A stretch of 64,000 nt of DNA from Jeongeupia chitinilytica (GTDB lineage Bacteria > Pseudomonadota > Gammaproteobacteria > Burkholderiales > Chitinibacteraceae): NCBI RefSeq assembly GCF_014652315.1, contig NZ_BMYO01000001.1, forward strand, positions 496,001-560,000, read 5' to 3'. Below, in pieces: positions 1 through 8,777 of the stretch; within the stretch, counting starts at the first letter, position 1, and each line of letters starts with the position of its first letter. The translations under genes were made by a program, and so were the position numbers. Below the pieces are notes generated by a model. That model was not told the DNA's origin, did no database searches, and worked only from the letters and a program-made list of their open reading frames with translations.

Positions 1-1806
1 CCCAACGAAACCGACATCTCGATTCGCGGCATGCCGGGCGAGTACACGCTGATCCTCGTCGACGGCAAGCGCCAGAACACCCGCGAAACCATGAACCGCG
101 GCACCGGTGGCGTGCAGGCGTACCAGATCCCGCCGCTGGATGCGATCGAGCGGATCGAGGTCGTCCGTGGTCCGATGTCGTCGCTGTACGGCTCGGATGC
201 GATGGGTGGCGTCATCAACATCATCACCCGCAAGGTACAGAAAGCCTGGCACGGCTCGGTGACGGTCGGCGGCACGCTGCAGGAAGACAAGAACTACGGC
301 AACACCGGCGAAGGCAGCTTCTGGCTCGGCGGTCCGCTCAAGGACGACCTGCTCGGCCTGCAGATCTACGGCGACTACAGCAACCGCCGCGAAGACGACA
401 TCTACTACCCGAAGAACTTCACCGAAGGCGCCAACGGCACGAAGAACAAGAACTACGGTGCCAAGCTGACGATCACGCCGAACAAGGATCAGGACATCAC
501 GATCGAGGCCGGCCACAACGAGCTGACCTACACCAACACCCCGGGCAAGTCGATTGCCGAGTCCGATCCGGCGATCAGGACCGAACACGAGCGCACCAAC
601 TGGGCGGTTACCCACAACGGCCGCTGGGGCTGGGGGACGACGACCGTGGCGCTGTACCAGGAAATCGGCAAGGAAAAGAACTCCGGCGCCGGAGCCGAAG
701 CGTCGATGTCGAATCCGGAAATCACCAATACCGTGCTCGACGGTCTGGTGACGCTGCCATTCGATACCAACATCCTCAAGCTGGGCGGGCAGTACAACCA
801 CAACAAGCTCGAGAACATCGCCAACGAATCGCCGGTCGCCGGCCATCGCCCGAGCCCGGACTCGGTCACCAACAAGGTGTGGGCGCTGTTTGCCGAGGAC
901 GAGTACTTCGTCACCGACAAGCTCAGTCTCACCGGCGGCCTGCGTCTGGACAACGACGACCGTTACGGCAGCCACTGGACGCCGCGTCTGTATGCCGTCT
1001 ACAAGGTCACCGACACGATCACGGTCCGCGGCGGCGCGGCCAGCGGTTTCAAGGCGCCGACGCTGCGCCAGACCACGCCGGGCTACTGCATGACCTCGGG
1101 CGGTGGCACCCAGAAGCGCGGCGCGCTGTGCGGCAACCCGGATCTCGAACCGGAAACCAGCGTCACCGAAGAGATCGGCATCCGCTACGACGCGCCGAAC
1201 GGCACCAACGCCAGCCTGACGCTGTACAACAACGACTTCAAGAACAAGGTCGTCAGCTACGATACCGGCGTGCCGGACCCGTACAACCGGGCACTGACCA
1301 CCTACATCTACGACAACGTCGACAAGGTCAACATCAAGGGCGTCGAGCTCGGCGGTGCGCTGCCGTTCGCGAAGGACTGGAAGGTGAGCGGCAATTACAC
1401 CTACACCAAGTCCGAGCGCCAGGGGGGCGGCGAGCCGGCATTCGACGGCGGCTCGCTCGACGGCCGTCCGCTCGACAAGACGCCCGAGCACATGGCCAAC
1501 CTGCGTCTGGACTGGACGCCGATCGAAAAGCTGACCACGTTTGCCCGCATCACCTACACCGGCACGCAGTACTGGGCGGCATTCCGCAACGGTGCGATGA
1601 ACGTGCGCAAGGCCGATGCCTACACCACCGGCGACATCGGCGCGACCTACACCTTCAGCAAGAACCTGTCGCTGAACTTCTCGGTGCTCAACGTCACCGA
1701 CGAAATCGATCCGGTCGACGACCGCGGCCGTTACGACGGCCTCGACGGCAACTGGATGGTGCAGGAAGGCCGCCGCTACTGGGCCAGCCTCAACGCCAGC
1801 TTCTGA
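1..1806 (+). CDS. TonB-dependent catecholate siderophore receptor (5' truncated by window edge)
   Basis: Outer-membrane beta-barrel receptor that imports ferric siderophores using TonB energy. The reading frame is open from base 1, so the signal peptide and TonB box lie outside the window. What remains starts inside the plug domain (SIRGMPGEYTLILVDG, then RIEVVRGPMSSLYGSDAMGGVINIITRK), typical of the CirA/FepA/IrgA branch. The rest is barrel, with the usual late motif FKAPTLRQ and a terminal Phe (NASF) for BAM recognition. The gene is followed by a strong terminator and then a Fur-box-preceded iron ABC importer, so ferric-siderophore uptake is the likely role. Which siderophore is not readable from the sequence. 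Confidence 0.95.
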   Translation, partial: PNETDISIRGMPGEYTLILVDGKRQNTRETMNRGTGGVQAYQIPPLDAIERIEVVRGPMSSLYGSDAMGGVINIITRKVQKAWHGSVTVGGTLQEDKNYGNTGEGSFWLGGPLKDDLLGLQIYGDYSNRREDDIYYPKNFTEGANGTKNKNYGAKLTITPNKDQDITIEAGHNELTYTNTPGKSIAESDPAIRTEHERTNWAVTHNGRWGWGTTTVALYQEIGKEKNSGAGAEASMSNPEITNTVLDGLVTLPFDTNILKLGGQYNHNKLENIANESPVAGHRPSPDSVTNKVWALFAEDEYFVTDKLSLTGGLRLDNDDRYGSHWTPRLYAVYKVTDTITVRGGAASGFKAPTLRQTTPGYCMTSGGGTQKRGALCGNPDLEPETSVTEEIGIRYDAPNGTNASLTLYNNDFKNKVVSYDTGVPDPYNRALTTYIYDNVDKVNIKGVELGGALPFAKDWKVSGNYTYTKSERQGGGEPAFDGGSLDGRPLDKTPEHMANLRLDWTPIEKLTTFARITYTGTQYWAAFRNGAMNVRKADAYTTGDIGATYTFSKNLSLNFSVLNVTDEIDPVDDRGRYDGLDGNWMVQEGRRYWASLNASF

Positions 1807-1824
1807 TCGTCAACGATCCCTCTT

Positions 1825-1870
1825 GCCCGGTGCCGGCCTCCCGGCCGGTCCCGGGCTTTTTCCTTTTTTT
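1825..1870 (+). terminator. Rho-independent terminator after the TonB receptor
   Basis: A 14-bp GC stem (1825-1838 with 1843-1856, two mismatches) and a 4-nt loop are followed by a T-rich tract running to 1870. It ends the receptor transcript just before the DUF2218 gene. Confidence 0.85.
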
Positions 1871-1885
1871 GATGTGAGCCTTTCA

Positions 1886-2182
1886 ATGCCAGCAGCCTAC
1901 GCCAGTGTCGCCACGCCGGATGCTTCCCGTTTCCTGTTCAAGTTGTGCAAGCACTTTGCCAAGAAGATTCCGGTCGAGTTCGACGAACACCACGGTCGGG
2001 CCGAGTTCGCCTTTGGTGCCTGTACGCTCAGCGCCAGCGAAACCGAACTGCGCTTCGATTGCGATTCGCAAAGCGACGAAGCACTGGCCCGGCTGCAATC
2101 GGTGCTGGTCGAGCATCTGGCGCTGATGACGCGTGCCAATCCGCTTCCGGTGGTCTGGACTGCCGGCGCACGCGGCGCGTGA
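1886..2182 (+). CDS. DUF2218 family protein
   Basis: A 98-residue cytosolic protein that I recognise as DUF2218 (SRFLFKLCKHFAKKIPVEF at the start, then a short beta-rich half with FAFGACTLSASETELRF). The biochemical function is unknown. As I recall, family members often sit beside siderophore uptake and reductase genes, which fits here. I chose ATG 1886, which gives the usual family start; an in-frame ATG at 1823 lies inside the terminator of the previous gene. No strong Shine-Dalgarno precedes it. Confidence 0.8.
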   Translation: MPAAYASVATPDASRFLFKLCKHFAKKIPVEFDEHHGRAEFAFGACTLSASETELRFDCDSQSDEALARLQSVLVEHLALMTRANPLPVVWTAGARGA

Positions 2183-2236
2183 TGCCGGTTTGCGCCGGCG
2201 CAAACCGTTTTCGGACCGGTCGGCGTACAAATGCGG

Positions 2237-2257
2237 TATAGAATCATTCTCATTTGA
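2237..2257. promoter_or_regulatory. Candidate Fur box and promoter of the iron ABC importer
   Basis: Read on the minus strand, the segment contains AAATGAGAATGATTC, close to the repeated GATAAT hexamers of the Fur consensus. On the plus strand TATAGA at about 2237 could be a -10 box, so Fur binding would cover the promoter. It lies 30-50 bases upstream of the periplasmic binding protein start at 2286. The assignment rests on resemblance to the consensus and on the iron-uptake genes that follow. Confidence 0.65.
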
Positions 2258-2285
2258 AGAACGTTCCACAGATTGGGGAGTAGCG

Positions 2286-3410
2286 ATGATCCAGCGATGG
2301 CTGAAATACACCGGTTTGGCGCTTGCCGGCGCAATGGTATTGCTGGCGGGGCCGGTCCGGGCGGTGACGGTGACCGATCTGGCAGGCCGCAAGGTCGAAC
2401 TGCCGAAGAAGGTCGACCGCATCCTGCTCGGTGAAGGCCGGCTGTTTTACTCGCTGGCGCTGCTCGAAGGCGACAGGCCGGTGGCGCGCATTGCCGGCTG
2501 GCAAGGCGATTTCCGCCAGCTCGATCCGCAGACGTATGGCCAGTACCGCGCCAAATTCCCCGAAATCGACAGGATTCCGCTGATCGGCAAGACCAGCGAA
2601 GCAACCGTCAGCGGCGAGAAGGTCGTCTCGCTCAAGCCCGATATCGCCGTGTTCAGCCTCGCCGGCCATGGTCCGAGCGTGCACAACCCGCTGGTCAGGC
2701 AGCTTGAAGCCGCGAAAATCCCGGTGATCTTCGTCGACTTCCGGCTCAAGCCGCTGGAAAACGCCGTGCCGAGCCTGCGGCTGATGGGCAAGGCCCTGCA
2801 GCGCGAGGCGCAGGCGGAGAAGTTCATCCGTTTTTACGAACAGAACATGAAGCTGGTCACCGACACGGTGAAGGGCATTCCGTCGTCGCAACGTCCCAAG
2901 GTCTTCCTCGATCTGCGCGCCGGCACCATGGAGGGGATTGCCACGGCCGGCAACGGCAATATCGGTGAAATGATCGATGCGGCCGGTGGCATCAATATCG
3001 GCAGTGGTCTGCTGAGTACCGAGATCGGCGAAGTGAACCTCGAGAAAGTCATCGCGACCAATCCGGCTGCTTACATTGCGACCGGCGCCGGAGCGCCCGA
3101 CGCCAGGCTCGGGCTCAAACTCGGGCAGGATGTGTCGCCGGCCATGGCGCGTGCATCGCTCGACGTGGTGGCGACGCGCGCGCAGCTGGGCGCGCTCGGT
3201 GCCGTTCGCAATGGCAAAACCTATGGCGCGTGGCATCACTTCTACACGACGCCGTATCACGTCGTGCTGGTGCAGCAACTGGCCAAATGGCTGCAGCCGG
3301 CTGCATTCGCGAAGCTGGATCCGCAAGCGACCTGGAGCACGATGTACAAGGAATTCCTCGCGGTACAGCCGCAGGGCACATTCTGGGTTGAGGGCGGGGG
3401 CAGTCGGTGA
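2286..3410 (+). CDS. Iron-siderophore ABC transporter, periplasmic binding protein (FecB/FepB type)
   Basis: Captures ferric siderophore in the periplasm and delivers it to the permease at 3407. The 374-residue protein begins with a signal peptide (MIQRWLKYTGLALAGAMVLL, cleaved after about AVRA). It then has the class III binding-protein pattern: VTVTDLAGRKVELPKKVDRI, a helical spine, and a second lobe starting near RPKVFLDLRAG. ATG 2286 is preceded by GGGGAG at 2275-2280. A longer in-frame start at 2133 would run into the DUF2218 gene and bury the signal peptide. It overlaps the permease gene by 4 bases. Fur control is likely from the upstream box. Confidence 0.92.
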   Translation: MIQRWLKYTGLALAGAMVLLAGPVRAVTVTDLAGRKVELPKKVDRILLGEGRLFYSLALLEGDRPVARIAGWQGDFRQLDPQTYGQYRAKFPEIDRIPLIGKTSEATVSGEKVVSLKPDIAVFSLAGHGPSVHNPLVRQLEAAKIPVIFVDFRLKPLENAVPSLRLMGKALQREAQAEKFIRFYEQNMKLVTDTVKGIPSSQRPKVFLDLRAGTMEGIATAGNGNIGEMIDAAGGINIGSGLLSTEIGEVNLEKVIATNPAAYIATGAGAPDARLGLKLGQDVSPAMARASLDVVATRAQLGALGAVRNGKTYGAWHHFYTTPYHVVLVQQLAKWLQPAAFAKLDPQATWSTMYKEFLAVQPQGTFWVEGGGSR

Positions 3411-4474
3411 GCGCTCCGGAAGTGGCCCTCCTGCAGGCGGCCGATACCGTCGCCGGCTACCGGCGCCTGCTGGGCCGGCGCCTTGCGATCATCGCCGTGC
3501 TGCTGGTGGTGATCGTGGCGTCGCTGCTGCTCGATTTCACGCTGGGCCCGTCGGGCATGCCGGTCGCCGAGGTCCTGCAGGCCCTGTTCGACCGGGCCGG
3601 CGCCGATCCGGGCAGCGTGGTCATCGTCCGGGACATCCGGCTGCCGTATGCGCTGATTGCCGTTGCCGTCGGCCTGGCGCTGGGCCTAGCCGGTGCCGAG
3701 ATGCAGACCATCCTGAACAACCCGCTGGCCAGCCCGTTCACGCTCGGCGTCTCTCAGGCCGCGGCCTTCGGCGCCGCACTGGCGCTGGTGCTGGACCTGA
3801 CGATTCCGGGCGTGCCGCAAGAGTGGAGCGTTGCGGTCAATGCCTTCATTTTTGCGATGCTGTCCGCATGGCTGCTCGATTTCGTCACCCGCGTCGTCGG
3901 CATGAGTACCTCGGGTGTCGTGCTGTTCGGCATTGCGCTGTTCTTCAGTTTCGATGCCTTGCTGGCGCTGCTGAAATACGTGGCGACGGCCGAAGCATTG
4001 CAGGGCGTGATCATGTGGACGATGGGCAGCCTGTCGCGTGCGACCTGGCCCAAGGTGATCGCCCTGTTTGTCGCCTGTGCGCTGCTGCTGCCGTGGTCGA
4101 TGCGCAATGCCTGGCGGCTGACCGCACTGCGGCTCGGCGAGGATCGCGCCGCGAGCTTCGGCGTCGACGTGCGCCGGCTGCGGCTCGGTTCGCTGACGCG
4201 CATCAGCCTGCTGACCGCACTGGCGGTGTCCTTTGTCGGCACGATCGGCTTCATCGGCCTGATCGCACCGCACATGGCGCGCAGGCTGGTCGGCGAGGAC
4301 CACCGTTTCTACCTGCCGGCGAGCGCGCTGGTCGGTGCCGTCGTGATGTCGGTCGCATCGGTCGCGTCGAAGAACATCGTCCCGGGCGTGATCGTGCCGG
4401 TCGGCATTGTCACCGCGCTGGTGGGGATTCCGCTGTTCATGGCGATCGTGTTCCGCCATGGCGGGAGGGCATGA
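3407..4474 (+). CDS. Iron-siderophore ABC transporter permease (FecCD family)
   Basis: Inner-membrane channel subunit of the importer, 355 residues from a GTG start overlapping the previous stop (GTGA). It has about ten hydrophobic segments. FecCD hallmarks are RDIRLPYALIAVAVGLALGL, AEMQTILNNPLASPFTLG and, near the C-terminus, FVGTIGFIGLIAPHMARRL, the coupling region that contacts the ATPase. The length is normal for a single permease, which would act as a homodimer. Its stop overlaps the ATPase start (ATGATGA). Confidence 0.95.
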   Translation: MSAPEVALLQAADTVAGYRRLLGRRLAIIAVLLVVIVASLLLDFTLGPSGMPVAEVLQALFDRAGADPGSVVIVRDIRLPYALIAVAVGLALGLAGAEMQTILNNPLASPFTLGVSQAAAFGAALALVLDLTIPGVPQEWSVAVNAFIFAMLSAWLLDFVTRVVGMSTSGVVLFGIALFFSFDALLALLKYVATAEALQGVIMWTMGSLSRATWPKVIALFVACALLLPWSMRNAWRLTALRLGEDRAASFGVDVRRLRLGSLTRISLLTALAVSFVGTIGFIGLIAPHMARRLVGEDHRFYLPASALVGAVVMSVASVASKNIVPGVIVPVGIVTALVGIPLFMAIVFRHGGRA

Positions 4475-5253
4475 TGACGACCTTGTCGATTGAAAACATC
4501 CGCGTCCGCTACGGTCGCCGTGAGGTGATTCCCGGACTGGACGTGACCGCGCTGCAGCCCGGTGAAGTCACCGCCTTGCTCGGCCCGAACGGCTGCGGCA
4601 AGACGACGCTGCTCAAGGCGATTGCCGGGCTGATCCGTTGTGACGGCCGGGTGGTGTTCGACGGCCAGACCTTCGGCTACGGCGATTTCGCCGCGCGGGC
4701 ACGGCATATCGCCTACCTGCCGCAGACGCTGCCGCCGACGGTCCACCTGCGCGTGTTCGAATCCATCCTCGTCGCCCGCCAGGCGACGGCGGTCGGCTTG
4801 GCACGCGGCGGCGATCATGCCGAAGTGCTGCAGGTGCTCGACCGGCTCGACATCGGCCATCTGGCGATGCGCTACCTGAGCGAGCTGTCCGGTGGCCAGC
4901 GGCAGCTGGTCGGCATTGCGCAGGCGCTGGTGCGCGCGCCGGCGGTGCTGTTGCTGGACGAGCCACTGTCGGCGCTCGACCTGAACCACCAGTTTCAGGT
5001 CATGGACCTGCTGCGACAGGAAACGCGGGCACGCGGCATGGTGACCGTGATCGTGCTGCACGACCTCAATGTCGCGTTGCGGCACACCGACCGCGCGCTG
5101 CTGCTCAAGGCCGGCCAACTGGTCGCCGAGGGGCCGCCCGCAGCCGTGATCAACGGTGCGACGCTGGCCGAGGTTTACGGCGTGCGCGGGCGGGTCGAAC
5201 CCTGCTCGCAGGGCTTCAGCCAGATCATGGTCGACGGCCTCGTCGGCGCCTGA
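4471..5253 (+). CDS. Iron-siderophore ABC transporter ATP-binding protein (FecE type)
   Basis: Cytosolic ATPase that powers the importer, 260 residues. Walker A is GPNGCGKTT, the signature is LSGGQRQL, and Walker B is LLLDEPLSALD followed by the H-loop VLHDLN. I took ATG 4471, which overlaps the permease stop by 4 bases; ATG 4474 is equally possible. The much longer open frame reaching back to 3076 is only an absence of stops in GC-rich DNA. The operon ends at the hairpin at 5260. Confidence 0.95.
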   Translation: MMTTLSIENIRVRYGRREVIPGLDVTALQPGEVTALLGPNGCGKTTLLKAIAGLIRCDGRVVFDGQTFGYGDFAARARHIAYLPQTLPPTVHLRVFESILVARQATAVGLARGGDHAEVLQVLDRLDIGHLAMRYLSELSGGQRQLVGIAQALVRAPAVLLLDEPLSALDLNHQFQVMDLLRQETRARGMVTVIVLHDLNVALRHTDRALLLKAGQLVAEGPPAAVINGATLAEVYGVRGRVEPCSQGFSQIMVDGLVGA

Positions 5254-5259
5254 ATCAGC

Positions 5260-5285
5260 AACGCCACCTTCGGGTGGCGTTCTGC
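5260..5285 (+). terminator. Rho-independent terminator of the iron ABC operon
   Basis: A perfect 9-bp stem (AACGCCACC with GGTGGCGTT) closes a TTCG tetraloop and is followed by a modest T-rich tail. It lies 6 bases after the ATPase stop. Confidence 0.8.
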
Positions 5286-5320
5286 ATTCCGTCGGTCCGC
5301 GCTGGACAGTTCACCTCTTG

Positions 5321-5357
5321 AAGATATATCTTAAGTTGCATCGTTAGATATATCGAA
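5321..5357. promoter_or_regulatory. Paired palindromic operator of the YqjI-like PadR regulator
   Basis: Two copies of the self-complementary octamer GATATATC lie at 5323-5330 and 5347-5354, 24 bases apart (about two helical turns plus). The first is a full 12-bp palindrome, AAGATATATCTT. They end 16 bases before the PadR gene and cover its promoter region. PadR repressors, including E. coli YqjI, commonly bind such AT-rich palindromes in their own promoters. Autoregulation is inferred. Confidence 0.6.
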
Positions 5358-5370
5358 GGAGCGCGTCATC

Positions 5371-5871
5371 ATGAGGAACGAACTGGGGCATCGTGGCGGC
5401 GGCCGGCGTGGCCGCGTGTTCGATCACGGCGACCTGCGGCTGGTGGTGCTGGCGCTGACGGCGCAAAGCCCGCGCCACGGCTACGAGATCATCAAGGCGA
5501 TCGAGGAAAAGTTCGGCGGCAATTACGCGCCGAGTCCGGGGGCGATCTATCCGACGCTGACGCTGCTCGACGAACAGGGCCTGCTCAGGGGCGAAGTCGA
5601 TGCCGATGGCAAGCGCCACTACACGGTCACGCCGGACGGCGAGGCCTACATCGCGGCAAACCGGGCGACGATCGACGGCGTCATGGTGAGGATGGAACTG
5701 ATGGCGCGGCGCATGGCCGGCCACCTGCCGCCGGAGCGGGTGATGCAGGCGATGCAGACGCTGAAGCAGGCCTTGCTGCTGCGCGAGCACGGCTGGAGCG
5801 ATGCGTCGGTGGCCGTGGCGGCGAAGGCGATCGAGGATGCGGCGAGGGCGATTGTCGATGCGCCGAACTGA
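5371..5871 (+). CDS. PadR family transcriptional regulator, YqjI-like
   Basis: A 166-residue repressor. The N-terminal winged helix carries the PadR pattern LRLVVLALTAQSPRHGYEIIKAIEE and GAIYPTLTLLDEQGLL, followed by a C-terminal helical dimerisation arm (to about residue 160). In E. coli, YqjI represses the siderophore reductase gene yqjH and responds to iron and nickel. Here the next gene is the YqjH counterpart, 58 bases downstream, so the pairing is kept. The N-terminus (RNELGHRGGGRRGRVFDHGD) lacks the long His-rich metal tail of E. coli YqjI, so metal sensing may differ. SD GAAGGAG precedes ATG 5371. Confidence 0.85.
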   Translation: MRNELGHRGGGRRGRVFDHGDLRLVVLALTAQSPRHGYEIIKAIEEKFGGNYAPSPGAIYPTLTLLDEQGLLRGEVDADGKRHYTVTPDGEAYIAANRATIDGVMVRMELMARRMAGHLPPERVMQAMQTLKQALLLREHGWSDASVAVAAKAIEDAARAIVDAPN

Positions 5872-5929
5872 ATCCTGTTGCAGCGGAACATGGGCCACCG
5901 CTGAATTCCCGGCTTGAAGAGGACATGGA

Positions 5930-6754
5930 ATGGAAAAGCACATCCAGGAAAAACACAGCGTTACCCGAGTTCGCCACCCGCTCAAGCTGCGCCTGATCAC
6001 GGTGCGGAAAACCGAGCGGATTGCACCGCACATGCTGCGCGTGACTTTTGCCGGCGAGTCGCTGCAGGACTTCGTCTCGGCCTCGCACGATGATCACGTG
6101 AAGCTCTTCTTCCCGGCGCCGGGCCAGGCTGCGCCGATTCTGCCGTCGCTGAGCGAAACCGGCCCGGAGTACCCGGAAGGCGCGATCCGGCCGAGCATGC
6201 GCGACTACACGCCGAGCAGCTACGATCCGGTCGCGGGCGAGCTGGTCATCGATTTTGCCCTGCACGGCGACGGGCTGGCCGCCAGTTGGGCCGAGCAGGC
6301 CGCGCCGGGGCAGGTGATCGGCGCCGGCGGCCCCCGAGGCTCATTCGTCGTGTCGGACGATTTCGACTGGTATCTGCTGATCGGCGACGAAACCGCACTG
6401 CCGGCGATTGGCCGGCGACTGGCCGAACTGCCGGTCGGCGCCCGCGCGATCGTGATTGCCGAGGTGGCCGATGCCGGCGAGGAAATCAACCTGCCCAGCG
6501 AGGCCGAGGTGTCGCTGACGTGGCTGCACCGCAACGGCGAGCCCGCCGGTTATCCGCAACGGCTGGAGGGCGCCGTACGCGCGCTGGCGCTGCCTGCCGG
6601 TGAAGGCTATGTCTGGGCGGCGGCCGAGCTGTCGGTGATCGGGGCGATCCGCAAGGTGCTGGTCGACGAGCACGGCATCAACAAGAAGCGCATCCGTGCC
6701 GCCAGCTACTGGAAGCACGGTGCGGTGGCGCACCACAGCGCACTCGAGGACTGA
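5930..6754 (+). CDS. Siderophore-interacting protein, NADPH ferric-siderophore reductase (YqjH/ViuB family)
   Basis: Cytosolic FAD enzyme that reduces iron in imported ferric siderophores and so releases Fe(II). The 274-residue protein has the FAD motif RDYTPSSYDP (about residues 91-100), the phosphate-binding stretch GAGGPRGSFVV, and a C-terminal SIP domain with GDETALPAIGRRL and YVWAAAE. The conserved C-terminal helix and Trp are present (AASYWKHG). It follows the PadR regulator and probably shares its operator-controlled transcript. It complements the receptor and ABC importer upstream. Confidence 0.92.
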   Translation: MEKHIQEKHSVTRVRHPLKLRLITVRKTERIAPHMLRVTFAGESLQDFVSASHDDHVKLFFPAPGQAAPILPSLSETGPEYPEGAIRPSMRDYTPSSYDPVAGELVIDFALHGDGLAASWAEQAAPGQVIGAGGPRGSFVVSDDFDWYLLIGDETALPAIGRRLAELPVGARAIVIAEVADAGEEINLPSEAEVSLTWLHRNGEPAGYPQRLEGAVRALALPAGEGYVWAAAELSVIGAIRKVLVDEHGINKKRIRAASYWKHGAVAHHSALED

Positions 6755-6777
6755 GTGCGACAGGTGTTCGTGAAGGC

Positions 6778-6801
6778 AAACCCCGCTCAGGCGGGGTTTT
6801 T
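6778..6801. terminator. Bidirectional terminator between converging genes
   Basis: AAACCCCGC and GCGGGGTTT form a 9-bp stem with a TCAG loop, with T runs on both strands. It ends the siderophore-interacting protein gene from the left and the EamA transporter gene from the right; the transporter stop codon (TCA at 6787) falls in the loop. Confidence 0.85.
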
Positions 6802-7638
6802 CTTGGGCGCCAGCAGCAGCGACGAGGCGATCACCGCGCCGCCGAGCAGCATCCGGCCGATGCCACCTTCCGGGTGGCTGGTGACGAGGCTGATCGCGAT
6901 GCCGACCGGGATATGCATGTTGTTCATCGCGCCAAGCCGGCCGGCATCGACCATGCAGGCACCCTTGTTCCACCAGAAGTAGCCGAGCGCGGTCGACACC
7001 AGACCGAGGAAGACCAGCACCGCCCACTGTGCCTCGGTCGTCGGCAGTTTGGCCGGATTGCCGAACAGCAGCCACGACGGCAGCGCCACCGCGAGCGCGC
7101 CGACGAAGAACAGGCCGAAACTCGCGTGTTGCGGCAGCGGGCTCGGATGGCGCCGCAACAGGTGCTTGTAGCCGATCTGGCCGGCGGCGAAGCTCAGGTT
7201 CGCCAGCTGCAGCAGCAGGAAGCCGGCGAGATAGTCACCGGTGAGCGCGTCATAACGGACGATGGCCGCGCCGGCCACCGCGACCAGCGCCGCCAGCAGC
7301 GCACGCGGATTGAAGCGGCGGCTCATCGCATCGTCGATCAGCGTGATGTAGATCGGCGTGAAGATCGTGAACAGCAGGACTTCGGGCACGGTCAGGAAGC
7401 GGAACGCCCGATACAGGCACAGATAGGTGACACCGAACTGCATCGCGCCGACCATGATCAGGCCGATACGCAGCGGCGGGCTGACCTGCCGCCAGCGCAG
7501 GAAGGGCAGGAATACGAGACCGGCCAGCACCACGCGGGTCAGGACCGCGAAATCGGCGTCGACGCGGCCGGCGAGGAAGGTGCCGATCAGGTTGAACGAC
7601 AGTGCCCAGATGACGGTGATGGCGGCGAGATAGGGCAC
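6787..7638 (-). CDS. EamA/DMT family transporter
   Basis: Inner-membrane transporter of the drug/metabolite superfamily, 283 residues with ten predicted membrane segments in two EamA repeats (first starting PYLAAITVIWALSFNLIG, second starting near YLAGFLLLQLANLSFAAGQ). I chose the GTG start at 7636-7638 because GAGG precedes it at good spacing and it gives the standard family N-terminus. The open frame continues upstream without similarity. The substrate is unknown; EamA proteins export amino acids, nucleobases or other metabolites. It is divergent from the oxidoreductase at 7768. Confidence 0.85.
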   Translation of the reverse strand: MPYLAAITVIWALSFNLIGTFLAGRVDADFAVLTRVVLAGLVFLPFLRWRQVSPPLRIGLIMVGAMQFGVTYLCLYRAFRFLTVPEVLLFTIFTPIYITLIDDAMSRRFNPRALLAALVAVAGAAIVRYDALTGDYLAGFLLLQLANLSFAAGQIGYKHLLRRHPSPLPQHASFGLFFVGALAVALPSWLLFGNPAKLPTTEAQWAVLVFLGLVSTALGYFWWNKGACMVDAGRLGAMNNMHIPVGIAISLVTSHPEGGIGRMLLGGAVIASSLLLAPKKNPA

Positions 7639-7767
7639 GGTGGCCTCGTTGCGGTCAGGAGTCGCGATGATACCGGAGCCTTGGTGCTTGAAAATGCAAT
7701 CATCGCCAGCACCTGTTAGCGAGCCGCTCCTGCCGAGCGCCTGTCCAGTCAACCGCGAGCCTTCACG

Positions 7768-8772
7768 ATGAAACGCCTGTCCGATATCCGCTTTTCCGTC
7801 CTCGATCTCGCCACAGTCGTCCGTGGCGGCAACGCCGCCGATGCCTTCGCCCGCAGCGCCAGGCTGGCGCAGACGGCCGAAAGGCTCGGTTACACGCGCT
7901 TCTGGCTGGCCGAGCACCACAACCTCGACGGCATCGCCAGCGCCGCAACCAGCGTGTTGATCGGCCATGTCGCTGCGCAGACCCGGACGATCCGCGTCGG
8001 CTCGGGCGGGGTGATGCTGCCCAACCATGCGCCGCTGATCGTGGCCGAGCAGTTCGGCACGCTGGAGTCGCTGTTCCCGGGCCGGATCGACCTCGGCCTC
8101 GGCCGTGCGCCGGGCACCGATGGCCAGACGGCAAGGGCGTTGCGCCGGCATCTGGTCGGCAACGAGCAGGAATTCTCCGACGAGGTCGCCGAGCTGCGCG
8201 GCTATCTGGCGCCGACCCGTGCGGGCCAGCACGTGCGGGCGATCCCGGGTGAAGGGCTGGATATCCCGGTCTGGCTGCTCGGTTCCGGCTCGTACGGCGC
8301 GCAGCTGGCCGGCCAGCTCGGCCTGCCGTTCGCGTTCGCCAGCCATTTCGCCCCGGACTACCTGCTGCGGGGCATCGAGCTGTACCGCCAGACGTTCCGG
8401 CCGTCAAAGCAGCTGGCCGAGCCTTACGTGATGATGGGCGTCAACGTGATCGCCGCGCCGACCGACGCCGAGGCGAGCTATCTGGCGACGTCGATGAAGC
8501 AGCGCTGGCTGCGGATGATCCGCGACCAGCGCGGCCCGATCGACCCGCCGGTCGAGACCATGGACGGCTTGTGGAACGAGCTGGAAGCCGCGCAGGTCAA
8601 CGCCCGGCTGGCGGCGTCGGCGATCGGCTCGCCGGAGACGGTGGCACGGCAGCTGCAGGCGCTGCTCGACCAGACCCAGGTCGACGAGATGATCGTCGTC
8701 ACCGACACCTACGATTTCGAGCACCGGCTGCGTTCGTACGAGTTGCTGGCCGATCTGGTCCGGCCGGGCTGA
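7768..8772 (+). CDS. LLM class flavin-dependent oxidoreductase (luciferase-like)
   Basis: A 334-residue bacterial-luciferase-like TIM-barrel flavoprotein that probably uses FMNH2 to oxidise a small organic substrate. Diagnostic segments are RFWLAEHHNLDGIASAATSVLIGHVAAQT, IRVGSGGVMLPNHAPLIVAEQFGTLESLFPGRIDLGLGRAPGTD and the C-terminal GSPETVARQLQALLDQTQVDEMIVV. These match the YhbW-type subgroup often annotated as alkane-monooxygenase-like. The substrate cannot be read from sequence. It is divergent from the EamA gene. Confidence 0.88.
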   Translation: MKRLSDIRFSVLDLATVVRGGNAADAFARSARLAQTAERLGYTRFWLAEHHNLDGIASAATSVLIGHVAAQTRTIRVGSGGVMLPNHAPLIVAEQFGTLESLFPGRIDLGLGRAPGTDGQTARALRRHLVGNEQEFSDEVAELRGYLAPTRAGQHVRAIPGEGLDIPVWLLGSGSYGAQLAGQLGLPFAFASHFAPDYLLRGIELYRQTFRPSKQLAEPYVMMGVNVIAAPTDAEASYLATSMKQRWLRMIRDQRGPIDPPVETMDGLWNELEAAQVNARLAASAIGSPETVARQLQALLDQTQVDEMIVVTDTYDFEHRLRSYELLADLVRPG

Positions 8773-8777
8773 GGCGG

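Noticed and set aside
3076..4470. Long N-terminal extension of the iron ABC ATPase
   Set aside because: It runs through the permease gene in another frame and is Arg/Ala-rich with no similarity; the ATPase starts at 4471.
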